From Dichetophora obliterata (taxonomy: Eukaryota; Arthropoda; Insecta; Diptera; Sciomyzidae): a stretch of 64,000 nucleotides of DNA. Positions 48,812-59,249 of this stretch are shown here, piece by piece. Under the pieces are notes generated by a model. It ran no database searches, had not been told where the DNA came from, and saw only the letters and a program-made list of their open reading frames with translations. The first letter of the stretch is position 1, and each line of letters begins with the position of its first letter. The stretch spans positions 27,789,318 through 27,853,317 of the forward strand of contig OY986436.1 of NCBI GenBank assembly GCA_963920525.1, in the 5' to 3' direction. Position numbers and translations under genes: made by a program.

Positions 48812-49100
48812 CTATATATTATTATTCTCATCGTTGTTTATCAGCTCACCCTCGACGAAAGCAGCAAGTTGGTTAGAGTCGTTTACTAAGAAGCTTTCAC
48901 CATTTTCATGTTTCTTAACAATAATATGTCCTCTCCTAGCATTAGCGGAAAACAGCTGTTTACTTCGTCTGAACTTAATCGCACTCTGTAGAAGTTGACG
49001 ACAGCACTTAGCTAAGCTCTCGTTTAGGTAGATATCCGAGTGGGAATTGCGTCCCAAATCACTAAAAGCAAGATTTTTGTGGTTGTATAGAAAGCTGCAG
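48812..49100 (-). pseudogene. C-terminal end of ORF1 (FP/L1-type RNA-binding protein)
   Basis: An open minus-strand stretch reads NLAFSDLGRNSHSDIYLNES, then LAKCCRQLLQSAIKFRR, SKQLFSANARRG and HIIVKKHENGE before a stop at 48812. IYLNESL followed by a basic LL-A-KF region and a G-x-I-x-VKK strand is the typical end of ORF1 in CR1/Jockey-type elements. The start is truncated at the junction near 49100. It lies upstream of the ORF2 above in the expected order. Confidence 0.65.
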
Positions 49101-49640
49101 ATCGAAGAACAGTATCAGTTCATAGCTTAGTTTAGATATAATCAAAGAATTGACAAGTGTGATTAGGGAAATTGTGTTGCAATTAAATTTTGGGGACGAT
49201 AAGCATTTGACAATAGCAAGTTGCTTAGTTAGGGAAGAACTTAGGAATTCAATATGTGAGTTCCATTTATTTTTATTGTTTAATATGACTCCCAGAATTT
49301 TTAAATTTTCAGTAAAGTCTAGATGTATATTATTAGAGAGTACTGTACATTTGCCATTGTATTTTCGACATATGTGAATGTATTTGCATTAAGTGGCAGA
49401 GAGAATAGCTCCTGAGCAGTTGCACCAGTTCTGAATGTCTTGGAAGAGGTCGTTTAGGTTAAAAATAGGGTTTTTGACTTTATTTGATTTAATAATTATA
49501 TCAAAATTATCAGCGTATGCACAAAAGTTGATATTCCTGTGCAAAGATATCGTTGAGCATGGTTTGTTATAAACATGCAATAACAAATAGAGTTCAGCTA
49601 CTACAGCTTTTTCACACTTTCTCCGCAATAGATAATTTTA
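49100..49640 (-). pseudogene. I-like reverse transcriptase fragment (middle part)
   Basis: The minus strand reads NINFCAYADNFDIIIKS, where the catalytic YADD has become YADN, followed by DLFQDIQNWCNCSG and, after stops, degenerate blocks equivalent to the fingers-thumb region, ending KLSYELILFF near 49110. It is bordered on both sides by other elements. It probably belongs with 52025-52351 and 44899-45280. Confidence 0.62.
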
Positions 49641-49795
49641 AGAACCAATCTAATATCATTGAAATAACTCAAAGATATCGATAAAAGTGGTCCAATAAAA
49701 AACCAAAAGGGAGAAAAATTTACCCACCATAATATGGGTTGGGCTCAGGGACAACACAAGACATAACAATTAACCATGCGTTTACATAGATCTAA

Positions 49796-52000
49796 TCATA
49801 CATTAGTTTTCAATCTACTTTTGAGTTGACCTTTCGACAAGTTAACATCAAACACGTTACAGTTGTTAGCAAAGGTACTCATGCGATTTAATGGAGCAGT
49901 TAACATATAATTTGTTCTACTAAATGGTAAATAAATCAAGTTGTTAGAGTTTCTGCTGCTTCTACGGTTAGTGTTAAAATTTATAAAAGAAAGAAGCTCT
50001 GGAGAGTCGAATACACCAGTTATGAGTTGGTGTAAGTAGACAATATCAGCAGATTTTCTTCTCTCACTTAAAGATTGCATCTTTAATAATTTTAAACGAT
50101 CCTCATATGGAGGAAGGTTAAATGTGTCAGTTCCACTCAAGCCTCTCAGAGCAAACCGAACAAAACGTTTTTGAATTCTTTCTATACGATCAACATGCAC
50201 ATTGTAATGTGGGGACCATACTTGACTTGCGTACTCCAAGTGAGGACGCACGATTGAATAATACAGAGTTGTAGTTGTTATTAAGCTATCAAACTCTTTG
50301 GCCCACCGTTTTATAAAACCAAGCATAGAAGACGCTTTTTTACAAATTCTATCAATATGCATGTTAAACGACAATTTAGAATCCATGCATATACCAAGGT
50401 CTTTGACGGTAGTAACACGACTTAAAGCAGTATCTTTAATTTTGTAATCAAAAATAAAATTGTTCCTTTTACGCGAAAAGGTCATAGTTTGGCATTTATC
50501 TGGATTTAAAAACATGTTATTTTTAGAACACCAAACCTCAAAGGAGTTCAAGTCTGACTGGAGCAGGTCTGAATTGTCATTAGAATCAATTGTTCTGTAT
50601 ATTTTCATATCATCTGCATAAATAAGCAAATGGGAGTGTTTAATGACGTGGGCAACATCATTAATTGCCAAAATAAACAGAAGTGGGCCCAGGTGGCTTC
50701 CTTGAGGAACACCCGATTCTGCAACAAATTCAGAAGACAACACGCCTCGGAACCGTATTTGATAAGATCGCTCCATCAAATACGATTTGATCCAGTTTAC
50801 AAAATATTGTGGAAATCCCATTAATTTAAGTTTAAATAAAATTAGATTATGTGGTAATTTATCAAAAGCTTTGCTAAAATCAGTGTAAATACAATCGACC
50901 TGGCTACCTGAATGTAGTGAAATCAAGGAGATTAGACACAGTGGATCTGCCAGTAACAAAACCATGCTGACGAGTTGTCATGACTTGCCCACAGTGAATT
51001 TTCACTCGATCGTACACTATTCGCTCAAAAAGTTTAGGAATCGAAGACAATTTAGCGATAGGCCTATAATTAGTGACGTCGTTCCTGCAACCTTTTTTGT
51101 AAATAGGACTGATATAAGATTTTTTCCAAAAAAGAGGAAAATTACTTTCATTAATTGATTTATTAAAAAGTAACGAGAGAGGCTGACACAAAATGGAGCC
51201 GCATTGTTTAAACACTGCGGCAGGAATTCCATCTGGTCCAGCGCTAAAATCCTCATCGATTGATTCAATATACTTAAAAATATCCTCTGAGGTAAAAGAT
51301 ATATGCCCCAAAGAGACTCTGGATGCGTTGTTCATATAATCAAAATACGCTAAATCAGGATTAAAAAAATCTGAACAGAATGATTCTTTAAAAAGATTTG
51401 CAAATAAGCCACAAATAATGGTGGAATCGTCAGTAAATCCATCCTGAAATTTGAAAGAAGAAGGAAATCCATCAGTCTTCTTCTTAACATTAATAAATCC
51501 CCAAAATTTTCTTGGATCAGACAAAATACTCAGCTTCATATTATCCAAATACTCATTATATAATGCAGCTGAGCAATTCTCAAATTCCAGAAACAAACGT
51601 TTGTATGTTTCTAGGTCATTTGAGTCCAAACTACAAACATATTTCTTCCATGCCCTATTCCTATTGTTGCGAAGAGTCTTTAAATCCTTTGTGTACCAAG
51701 GGTACGCAGAATTTTTCGCAAATTTGAGACTATATGGTACAGACTGAGAAAACATGGCAAAGAGCTCCGTATAGAAATAATTTATTGAACTATTAAGATT
51801 ACTATTATTTATGTATTCTGTAGTTATATTTAATTTACTATAAAGTAAATGATTCAACCCCAAAAAGTCAGCTTTTTTGAAATTGAATTCCTAAACTGTG
51901 TCAACAGAGCTTGAATTTACCATATTCTCCCTATCGGATTTATACCAAATACTCAAAGGTGGATGGTAATTATCAATAGTAGTCAAAGCATGAAGTGCCT
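49796..52000 (-). pseudogene. CR1/Jockey-type ORF2, 5'-truncated, one frameshift and one stop
   Basis: The frame starts within the endonuclease C-terminus near 52000. After a TAG at 51891-51893 it is open through FNFKKADFLGLNHLL, the linker AYPWYTKDLKTLRNNRN, DPRKFWGFINVKKK, SAGPDGIPAAVFKQC and NYRPIAKLSSIPKLFERI to a frameshift near 50915. The second part has YTDFSKAFDKLPHN, SGVPQGSHLGPLLF, the catalytic LLIYADDMKIY, LGICMDSKLSFN and RPHLEYASQVWSPHYN, ending at 49796. With only two lesions in some 730 codons it is one of the younger non-LTR copies. It probably inserted into the I-like element, whose pieces flank it. Confidence 0.85.
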
Positions 52001-52024
52001 TCTGAACAGCTATCAGAAAGAGAT

Positions 52025-52351
52025 TCACCAAAAGAGGGGATCCTTGGGTATACCGTTTTGGAGATGTCCTACTTTGGAGAGTGTACCTCCTACCCTAACA
52101 GTTAAAAGTCGGGTAGTCATAAAGCTTCGGTCGTAGTTTACTACTTTTGGTTCTACTTTCCAGATAACTAGCTGGTCTATTATTGTATGATCTCCTATGT
52201 AGTCATAAGCCTTTTCAAAATCCAACGATATAATTGTTAAGTGATTTTTTGATGAGATGCAATTAGCAGTCAGGTAGTCTATATTTAATAGAGAATCTCC
52301 TGGGGATTCGACTGTCTTAAACGAGAGACAACTAAGAGTAGATATCCCCAA
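52025..52351 (-). pseudogene. I-like reverse transcriptase fragment (N-terminal part)
   Basis: A minus-strand frame reads LTIISLDFEKAYDYIGDHTI, IDQLVIWKVEPKVVN, TTRLLTVRVGGTLSKV and HLQNGIPK. The first catalytic Asp is in SLDFEKAYD. A short LVNLFLIAVQ block in another frame follows at about 52010, where the CR1-type element begins. Upstream of 52351 homology ends, so the endonuclease and ORF1 are missing. Confidence 0.75.
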
Positions 52352-53455
52352 ATTAATTTTGGGATTATAGCCTCTTTATTTGGGCTATCCCAAATCCCCT
52401 TTCCTTTAAGAAATAATCCCAAATTTCCAATTGTCATTTGGGGCTATGTCCCGTCACTCTTTGCGAATACTTCTTTCTTTAAATTCTTTAAAATAAGAAA
52501 GATTTCCAAAAAAAGTTAAACATTTTCACCTCATGCCATTTGACTACTGCCTTAAGCACTTCAATAACAGCTTTCAAATCATAGATTATACATAACTCGA
52601 AGCGATTGCATTTAATCATCTGCAAGTGAAGAGCAACCGACTACTAGCTCATCTGTTCTTGTTCTGTTAATTTAATTCCTGCCCTAGACAGTGGGGTCAG
52701 CTGCTGAAACAACAGCTTGGAAAGCGAAGATACACCTTTAAATGCATGCCTAAGTCGATGCGAACCACTATGCGCATAGGGCATCACTGCTATCTTTAAA
52801 ATGTTTCGTAATATCCGCCCGCCCATTTTATATGTAAGCGTGTGTGCGAACGTGCGCTCGCGTGTGGTCAAGCGTAATGAAAAGCTTGTGTTGTGGTTTT
52901 TTATGTTTTGCATTCCACTGATTGTGTGAGGTTAACAAAGTCTATTGCAATTCAATTCGACTTCAGCTTGAAAATCGTATGCCGTTTACGGCTGTTTTTT
53001 CGGCCGCACACGCATCAAACCACTCGAGCGCGCTGAAACGCAGTGACCTCATGTTGTTGTGCATTTGACATTTGTGGCTGCCAGACGATGATATGTGTGA
53101 GCGGCAATTGCAGTGTTGCTGTTGGTGTTGTTGCTTATGTTTTTGCTGTTGCAAATGGTGAAAATTAATTGATGGCTTCATTTTTGGTGGGTTGCATTTT
53201 GTTGAATTGTTGGGCTGTGTGCAATGCAGTGCAGCCCATTATGAATGTGTTGAAAGCTGCTGATGTATTTTTTTTCTTGTAATTATTTTCCATTCAGTTT
53301 TTATTCAATATCAAGTACTACCAACCATTTCTTCTTTGTGGGCGGAAAATTTCCGAATTGCGTTTCAGAAAAATGCTACGTTTTGAAAAACATTGATATA
53401 CTAGAATAAAGAACATGAATACTGAGTTTGGTAATAAAAGCCTTATCTACATAGA
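52352..53455. other. Intergenic DNA, possible host sequence
   Basis: An old inverted block with repeated GGATTATAGCC / CCCAAAT words lies at 52350-52450. From 52620 to 53230 the base composition is less AT-rich, with CAACAGC and GTTGTTGCT simple repeats and no transposon features; host regulatory or intronic DNA is possible. No gene recognised. Confidence 0.35.
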
Positions 53456-53460
53456 GTTAC

Positions 53461-53650
53461 GGCCGTGACGAACTGAGATAGAGTGCGTTGCCCGTAAGCT
53501 AAAGAAAAGCGGTAGCCCGGGTTCAATTCCCAGCTCAGACAGAATGTTTTTTCGATTGAATTATTATTTCTGTTCTGCGTCCACCTCTCTGCAGACGATG
53601 GTAAGCTTTAGATATTAAAAACTGCCATGTAAAGCTTCTTGAGAACATAA
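53461..53650 (+). repeat. tRNA-derived SINE, plus strand
   Basis: The head GAGATAGAGTGCGTTGCCCG resembles an A-box region; the B-box is GGGTTCAATTCCC at 53519-53531. It is followed by CAGCTCAGACAGAATG, a CACCTCTCTGCAGAC block and ACTGCCATGTAAAGCTTCTT. The copy at 26745-26970 aligns in inverse orientation over about 170 bp. Confidence 0.78.
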
Positions 53651-54223
53651 TATAAAAATCTTCTCTAGTTTTTTTATTAGGCTTTTACTGCTGTTATGTT
53701 ATTCAAATTTTCATTGCATTTTAATTGGGTAATTATGTAGTTAAGTAGTTATTTAGCTAAGCAATTAAAAAAAAATTCAATATATTATACCATTACTATA
53801 TATTTTGCCATTTCACCATTGTCTTTAGCCAATGCCTTTTATTTTTACTAAAACAAAAAAGAAAATTTACGAAATATTTAGTAAACATTTACGAAAAAGA
53901 AAAGCTGCATTTGTGAAACAATTTGATAATCATGATAAATGAATTTATGCATAAATTGCATAAATTAACAAAATTAAAAGGTTTCTCTTCGATAATATAA
54001 TAAAATAATAATTTTTTAAAAAGTTTTATTACTTTGCTTACATTTCTGTGAGAATAAACATATAAAAATTTAAATTTGTTAAAACGTAAAAATTAATAAT
54101 TTCACAAATAAACTTCACTACAAAACTTCCTGTTAGAAACTCTTTGAAAACTAGAAAACTTTGTGAAACTCTGGAAAAATTCCAAGATAAAAGTAAAAAG
54201 GGATTATATATGCAAACATATTA
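53651..54223. other. Intergenic DNA, no gene recognised
   Basis: Strongly AT-rich with no recognisable frame. Confidence 0.4.
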
Positions 54224-54474
54224 TTAACCCTTTACTGCACAAGTTTGTCTTTTAAAAAAGAAAAAATATTTTTATATGTATTTCATTGCTCTGATTCCGA
54301 AAATGATAATTATTTTTATAAGTTTTTATTCGCAAAATATTTATAAATTTCCATACATATCATATATGATATGCTGTGCAGAGAAAAAAAAAAAATTGCA
54401 GTAAACCAATTTTAATATGAAATTAAATATGCTTTCAGCACTATTATTTTTACATAACACTAAAGTACTTATTT

Positions 54475-55160
54475 TTTTTTATTTTTATTTTTTATTTATA
54501 TAAAAAAACTTGTTGACCTATAAGAATAGTTCTTTTGCATGCCGAATTAACACTGGATATAACAACATTTAAGACATGAAATCCAAATTAATGTTACATA
54601 ATGTTATGAATAACAATATTACTTAAAAAGACTAAAATTTAAACAATGAATAATTATTCCTTAAAAAGTAATTAGAGAGTAAGTGAAGAACAAGAAAGAG
54701 TAAGGAGAGAAATTTGAAGTTAAGAAAAGTGTTTGAAAATTAAATGCTTAAAGTTAATTTTATTAGAAACGCTTTTAATACTATTAGGTAATGAGTTCCA
54801 CGACCTAATGACACTGACGAAAAACAATCTACTGGAGTTAAGGAAATTGTATCTAGGGATAATGAGGTTCATATTTCTACTTGACCTGCAAAACTTCGAC
54901 TTATCAAAAAGATATGTAGAACTACGTGTATAGATAATTCGGTGTAGGAATATGCAATTTCTAGCTTCAAGGTAACTAGGTAAGTCACGACCAAGTAATT
55001 TCTTACAATAGACAGAGATATGATCAAACTTTCTAAGACCGTATACATAGCGAGATGCATTATTAAAAGCTATCAGGAGCTTATGTAGGGACCGAGAGTC
55101 AAGTTTGCAGTACACGACCTCAGAGTATGTTATGATCGGCATAATCAACTTATACTCTAT
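54475..55160 (-). mobile_element. 5'-truncated non-LTR fragment next to the piggyBac stop
   Basis: A minus-strand fragment with an A/T-rich AATAA-type tail at about 54473-54512. Its coding part (55148-54720) is open for about 143 codons: VYCKLDSRSLHKLLIAFNNA, SRYVYGLRKFDHIS, SYLEARNCIFLHRIIYTRSS and SSRLFFVSVIRSWNSLPNS. These are the C-terminal domain of the family also seen at 45.7 kb and 55.6 kb. The RT itself is missing. It lies between the transposase stop (55167) and the left terminal repeat. Confidence 0.78.
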
Positions 55161-55602
55161 TTATGTTTAAAAATCATTAAAATTTCGAAAACAATTTCTG
55201 TCTATGTAAAAACAAATTGTAAGATCACATTTTGTACACTTAATGAAGGTAGGCCATCCACATCCAGGAAATTTAAAGGATAACCTTTGAAATATTAATT
55301 CGGGAAATGAACGACATCATCTAGACGGACTTTTTTCGATGGAACTGGAGCAGATTTTGGATGTTTTAGTTTCAGTTCGATTTGTTTACTCAGGTTATTG
55401 GATGGCCTCCCACCTTTCATTACTTTAGTTTCGATATGAAAAAGTGTTTCTGCTAAAGACTGCTAAAGAAAGAAGCTTTTCATTTGTATTTCTTTGTGTT
55501 TCAACACGTCTAATTTTTGTAAATGATTAAGTTCTTTTTCATGTAAGCACATTTGTAATAAGAAAATATTTACCCATGCAAAAGCATCAGGTATAAATTC
55601 AG

Positions 55603-57415
55603 TATTTCAGCTCAGGTATAAATTCAAAACAAAAGTGGCTACAAATACGTAATATTGGCATCAAGCCTAAAGTTTCTACAATAGTTAACCCAGATGAAGT
55701 CGATGTAAATGTAATAAATGATAATTTTCTGAAACTACCATTGCCTACGCCTAGGACTAATCGACCCCAAATTATCTCGGTCCAAAATAATGTCAGCATG
55801 GAAAATTATTTTAGTTTTTCCTGTGTGAATCAGACAGAGGTATGGGAAGCATTTCAGTCGGTTAAGTCCAACGCCGTAGGTTTTGATGAAATGCATCCAG
55901 TTTTTATCAAGGCTCTCTTGCCTACATTATTGCCATTTTTCAAACACCTCTTCAATACCATCTTAACTACCTCTAAGTTTCCCTTAAAATGGAAAATTGC
56001 AAAAATCATTCCCACTCCTAAAGGGAATGGAGAATTCCGACCCATAGCGATATTGTCGTATGTATCAAAGGTATTTGAAAATCTTGTTCATAAGCAGTTA
56101 AGTCAGTTTCTACTGCGAAATCACTTAATCTCCGAAAGACAATCGGGTTTCAGGCCAAAACGAAGCTGCTTGACTGCTCTCATAGATGTGACCGAAGAAA
56201 TCAGAACACAATTAGATGCGAATAATTTTACTTTGTTGACTCTCCTTGATCATTCAAAAGCGTTTGACTCAGTAACTCATGAAATATTGTTTAGGAAACT
56301 CATAAATAATTTTAATTTTTCAAATACCGCGGTTAATCTTATCAAATCATATCTCATCGGCAGATCGCAAGCTGTAAATGTTGGTGATCTAACTTCTGAA
56401 TTTCGTCTAGTGCCTAGAGGAGTTCCACAAGGGTCAGTACTAGGGCCGCTCATATTTATCATGTATATTAATGACTTACCAAAAGTTATAAAGAATTGTC
56501 ATGTTCACATTTATGCAGATGATGTTCAGCTCTATGTAAGCGGTGGGCTTAATAATGCAAACTCTTGCTTTACAAAGCTTAATGAGGACCTAGAAAAAGT
56601 GCGTATTTGGGCTGAGGAAAATGATCTTTGTTTAAATCCCTCAAAATCAAAATGCATGGCTATATATAAGAAGTCGCTTGATCACACGTATTTACCAAGA
56701 GTTATGTTGAGCGGCTCACAGCTTGAGTTTGTTAGTACTGCGAAGAACCTTGGCGTAATTTTTAATAAAACCCTTACGTGGAATGACCACATACTACGCG
56801 CAATTGGAAAGACATATGGCATGTTGCGTTCGCTCTGGCTGACACAGTACTACACACCGCAAAAAATACGCCATCTACTGGCCAAAACTTATTTGATTCC
56901 AGCACTTCTTTTTGGATGCGAACTGTATGCCAACTGCGACTGTATCTGTAGGCAAAAAATAAATGTACTTTTTAACAATATCACAAGATATGTATTTGGT
57001 TTAAAACGTCATGACCATGTCTCCGCATATGCAAAACTCACACTTAGTATATCTTTTGACAATTTCTTAAAACTGCGTACTTTGCTGCAGCTGCACAAAA
57101 TTATATACACTAATGAACCGCATTACCTACATACGCGACTAAAGTTCACCCGCTCTGCAAGGGTAAATCAAATCATTCAATTTAGGCATAAATACTCAAA
57201 ATCGGAACGACATTTCTTCATCTACGCAATTCGCCTTTGGAATTTATTACCATCATATTTGCTATCAATCAGTAATGCAAATCAATTTAAAAAATCACTT
57301 CTCAATGATTTTAGTACATAAATTAAAATCACATCTTTAACTAGCCTATTAGTTAAGTTTTTTAGTTAGTACTGTCTAAAGTTCTGTCATTTCATAAAGG
57401 CTATATTTATTTTTT

Positions 57416-57451
<36 letters not shown>

Positions 57452-57740
57452 TAATAAGTACTTAATTTTTATTTCTATGCAATCTAATTTAATATTTACT
57501 TATTTTCTCTTTTTTCTCTTTTTAAAAATTTAAATCTTACTATTTTTTTTTTGCTAAATTTAAATTTTAATTATTTTCCCTTATGTTACTTATGTATAAT
57601 ACTTATAAATTGATTATATAATATGTAAATTGTTTTATATTTGATCTAAATCAGCCAATCGTGACTTAAGCTTGTAAAATTTAAGATTTTGTGTCTTGTA
57701 GCTTAAGGATCTATATTCAATAAATAAATAAATAAATAAA
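55603..57740 (+). mobile_element. Non-LTR element inserted in the piggyBac transposase
   Basis: A plus-strand, 5'-truncated copy ending with AATAAATAAATAAATAAATA (57718-57740) after a T run of about 30 bp at 57418-57449. It opposes the transposase it interrupts. AGGTATAAATTCA occurs twice at the 5' junction (55590 and 55614), perhaps a local duplication made during insertion; no clear target duplication appears at the 3' side. Confidence 0.82.
55612..57321 (+). CDS. Reverse transcriptase, 5'-truncated ORF2, open frame
   Basis: The frame is open from 55597 to a TAA at 57319-57321 but has no credible start, since the endonuclease has been lost. Blocks in order: KWLQIRNIGIKPKVSTIVNP linker, VGFDEMHPVFIKALLP, EFRPIAILSYVSKVFENLVH, RQSGFRPKRSCLTALIDV, LLDHSKAFDSVTHE with the first catalytic Asp, GVPQGSVLGPLIFIMYIND, the catalytic HIYADDVQLYV, NLGVIFNKTLTWNDH, LLFGCELYANC, FNNITRYVFGLKRHDH and FFIYAIRLWNLLPSYL. 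An uninterrupted RT of about 570 codons marks a recent insertion. Function in reverse transcription of element RNA is inferred from the family; without endonuclease the copy cannot act alone. Confidence 0.85.
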   Translation, partial: SGINSKQKWLQIRNIGIKPKVSTIVNPDEVDVNVINDNFLKLPLPTPRTNRPQIISVQNNVSMENYFSFSCVNQTEVWEAFQSVKSNAVGFDEMHPVFIKALLPTLLPFFKHLFNTILTTSKFPLKWKIAKIIPTPKGNGEFRPIAILSYVSKVFENLVHKQLSQFLLRNHLISERQSGFRPKRSCLTALIDVTEEIRTQLDANNFTLLTLLDHSKAFDSVTHEILFRKLINNFNFSNTAVNLIKSYLIGRSQAVNVGDLTSEFRLVPRGVPQGSVLGPLIFIMYINDLPKVIKNCHVHIYADDVQLYVSGGLNNANSCFTKLNEDLEKVRIWAEENDLCLNPSKSKCMAIYKKSLDHTYLPRVMLSGSQLEFVSTAKNLGVIFNKTLTWNDHILRAIGKTYGMLRSLWLTQYYTPQKIRHLLAKTYLIPALLFGCELYANCDCICRQKINVLFNNITRYVFGLKRHDHVSAYAKLTLSISFDNFLKLRTLLQLHKIIYTNEPHYLHTRLKFTRSARVNQIIQFRHKYSKSERHFFIYAIRLWNLLPSYLLSISNANQFKKSLLNDFST

Positions 57741-57961
57741 GCCATGAATTTGACTTTATATTTTTGATTTGACTTTCAACTATGTCCAACAAATGATAAA
57801 TGATTCGATGAAACCATTTTTTTGGATTTGATTTTAAAAATGTACCTTCCGAGTAACGAATCTGCCAGATCGACGCCTCCCATGAACTTGTTGTACTTTT
57901 TAATGATGGCTGGCAATCAACATCTATCAAATCTTGCATTTTTTCTCATGCTTGAGACTAA

Positions 57962-59244
57962 TTGGGGGTTGGAATTAATTTTAAAGGTTTTTTTCGGTTT
58001 TTGAGCATTTATTTAGAAACAACGGTACAATGTATATTATTCAAAGTATTGTCCATCGTTAGCTACAACATTTTCCCATCTTTCTGGCAGCATATGGATT
58101 CCGCGCCGGAAGAACGATTCGTCTTTTGAGGCAATCCACGAATCGACCCATTTGTTGGTATCCTCGTAAGAAGTGAAGCGCTGCTCAGCCAAGCCATGCG
58201 TCATCGATCTAAATAGGTGGTAGTCGGAAGGGGCTATGTCTGGGCTATAAGGCGGGTGGGGTAGCACATTCCAATTCAGCGCCTCCAACGTTTCCTTGAC
58301 GGTTCTTGCAACATGTGGCCGTGCGTTGTCATGTTGAAAAACCACTTTGTCGTGTCTTTTGGCATATTCCGGCCGTTTAAACTTTAATGCTCGGCTCATT
58401 TGCATCAATTGTTGTTGGTAGCGTTCCCCAGTGATGGTTTCGTTAGGTTTTAGCAGCTCGTAGTACACGACACCCTTCTGATCCCACCAAATACACAGCA
58501 TAAGCTTGGCGCCATGAATATTCGGCTTGGCCCTCGATGTTGATGCATGGCCGGGTGGTCCCCACGATTTTTTTCGCTTAGGATTATCGTAATGGATCCA
58601 CTTTTCATCGCCAGTGACAATACGATGCAAAAAACTCTTCCTTTTATGCCGTTGAAGCAGTTGTTCGCACATGCAAAATCGCCGTTCAACGTCTCTCGGC
58701 TTCAACTGGTACGGCACCCAATTTCCTTGCTTTTGAATCATTCCCATGGCCTTCAAGCGTTTGCCGACCGTTGATAAGTCGACTCCTAATGATTCTGACA
58801 ATTCTTGAAGGGTTTGACACGGGTCTTCATCGAGCAAAGCCTCCAATTCCTCATCTTCAAACTTTTTCGGCTGGCCCGGACGCTCTTTGTCTTCCGTATC
58901 AAAATCACCACTTTTAAACCGACGGAACCAGTACTCACAAGTAGAAATCGATGGAGCATAGTCCCCGTAAGCCTCAGTAAGCGTGCCTTGTGCTTCAACC
59001 GCTTTTTTTCAAATGGAAGCACAAAAGTAAACCTTCCCGCAAATTGCGTTTTGTTGGAACGAAAGTCGACATGTTCACAGAGAAAAAAATATATGTTGTT
59101 TACACTTCAGTGGAATGACACATACTAAAAATGAAGCATAGACAATGTGCTTTGAAATGAATATAGTCACAGGTGTGCCCGATGCGATCTATTGATAGTT
59201 ACGCCATCTCTTAGAAAATCTTTAAAACTAATTCCAACCCCCAA
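57962..59244 (-). mobile_element. mariner element, copy 1 (frameshifted)
   Basis: Inverted ends TTGGGGGTTGGAATTA(A/G)TTT flank a minus-strand transposase. TA lies at 59245-59246 on the right; on the left TA is followed by one extra A (57959-57961). The element sits in the piggyBac transposase, between the LHQTSLEN and AIIKKYNKF parts. It differs from the second copy at 61864-63151 by roughly 17 positions that I noticed by eye, so both derive from a recent wave. Confidence 0.93.
58037..59072 (-). pseudogene. mariner transposase with one 2-bp deletion
   Basis: The ATG at 59072-59070 opens STFVPTKRNLREGLLLCFH. In the run near 59007 the sequence has lost two bases compared with the intact copy, shifting the frame after about 22 codons. 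From there to the stop at 58037 the original frame is continuous. The catalytic residues are all present: VTGDEKW, FQHDNARPHVA and SPDIAPSDYHLF, with 34 residues between the second and third Asp (DD34D). Six amino-acid differences from the intact copy were noticed in the shared part. Confidence 0.92.
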
Positions 59245-59249
59245 TAGAA

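Larger units (their letters stand above)
45285..49100 (-). mobile_element. Non-LTR retrotransposon, nearly full ORF2 plus end of ORF1, decayed
   Basis: A minus-strand element with an AAATAAATAATAAT-type tail at 45283-45300. In order: the end of ORF1, endonuclease, RT, C-terminal domain and 3' region. It is the same family as the fragments at 54.7-55.15 kb and 55.6-57.7 kb (shared LFFVSAIRLWN / FFIYAIRLWN and VFNHATRYVY-like blocks). Boundaries are inferred from where the flanking I-like homology stops and resumes. Confidence 0.65.

Noticed and set aside
58450..58774. Frames on both strands inside mariner copy 1, repeated at 62354-62678
   Set aside because: They are shadows of the transposase in other frames, conserved only because the two elements are nearly identical.
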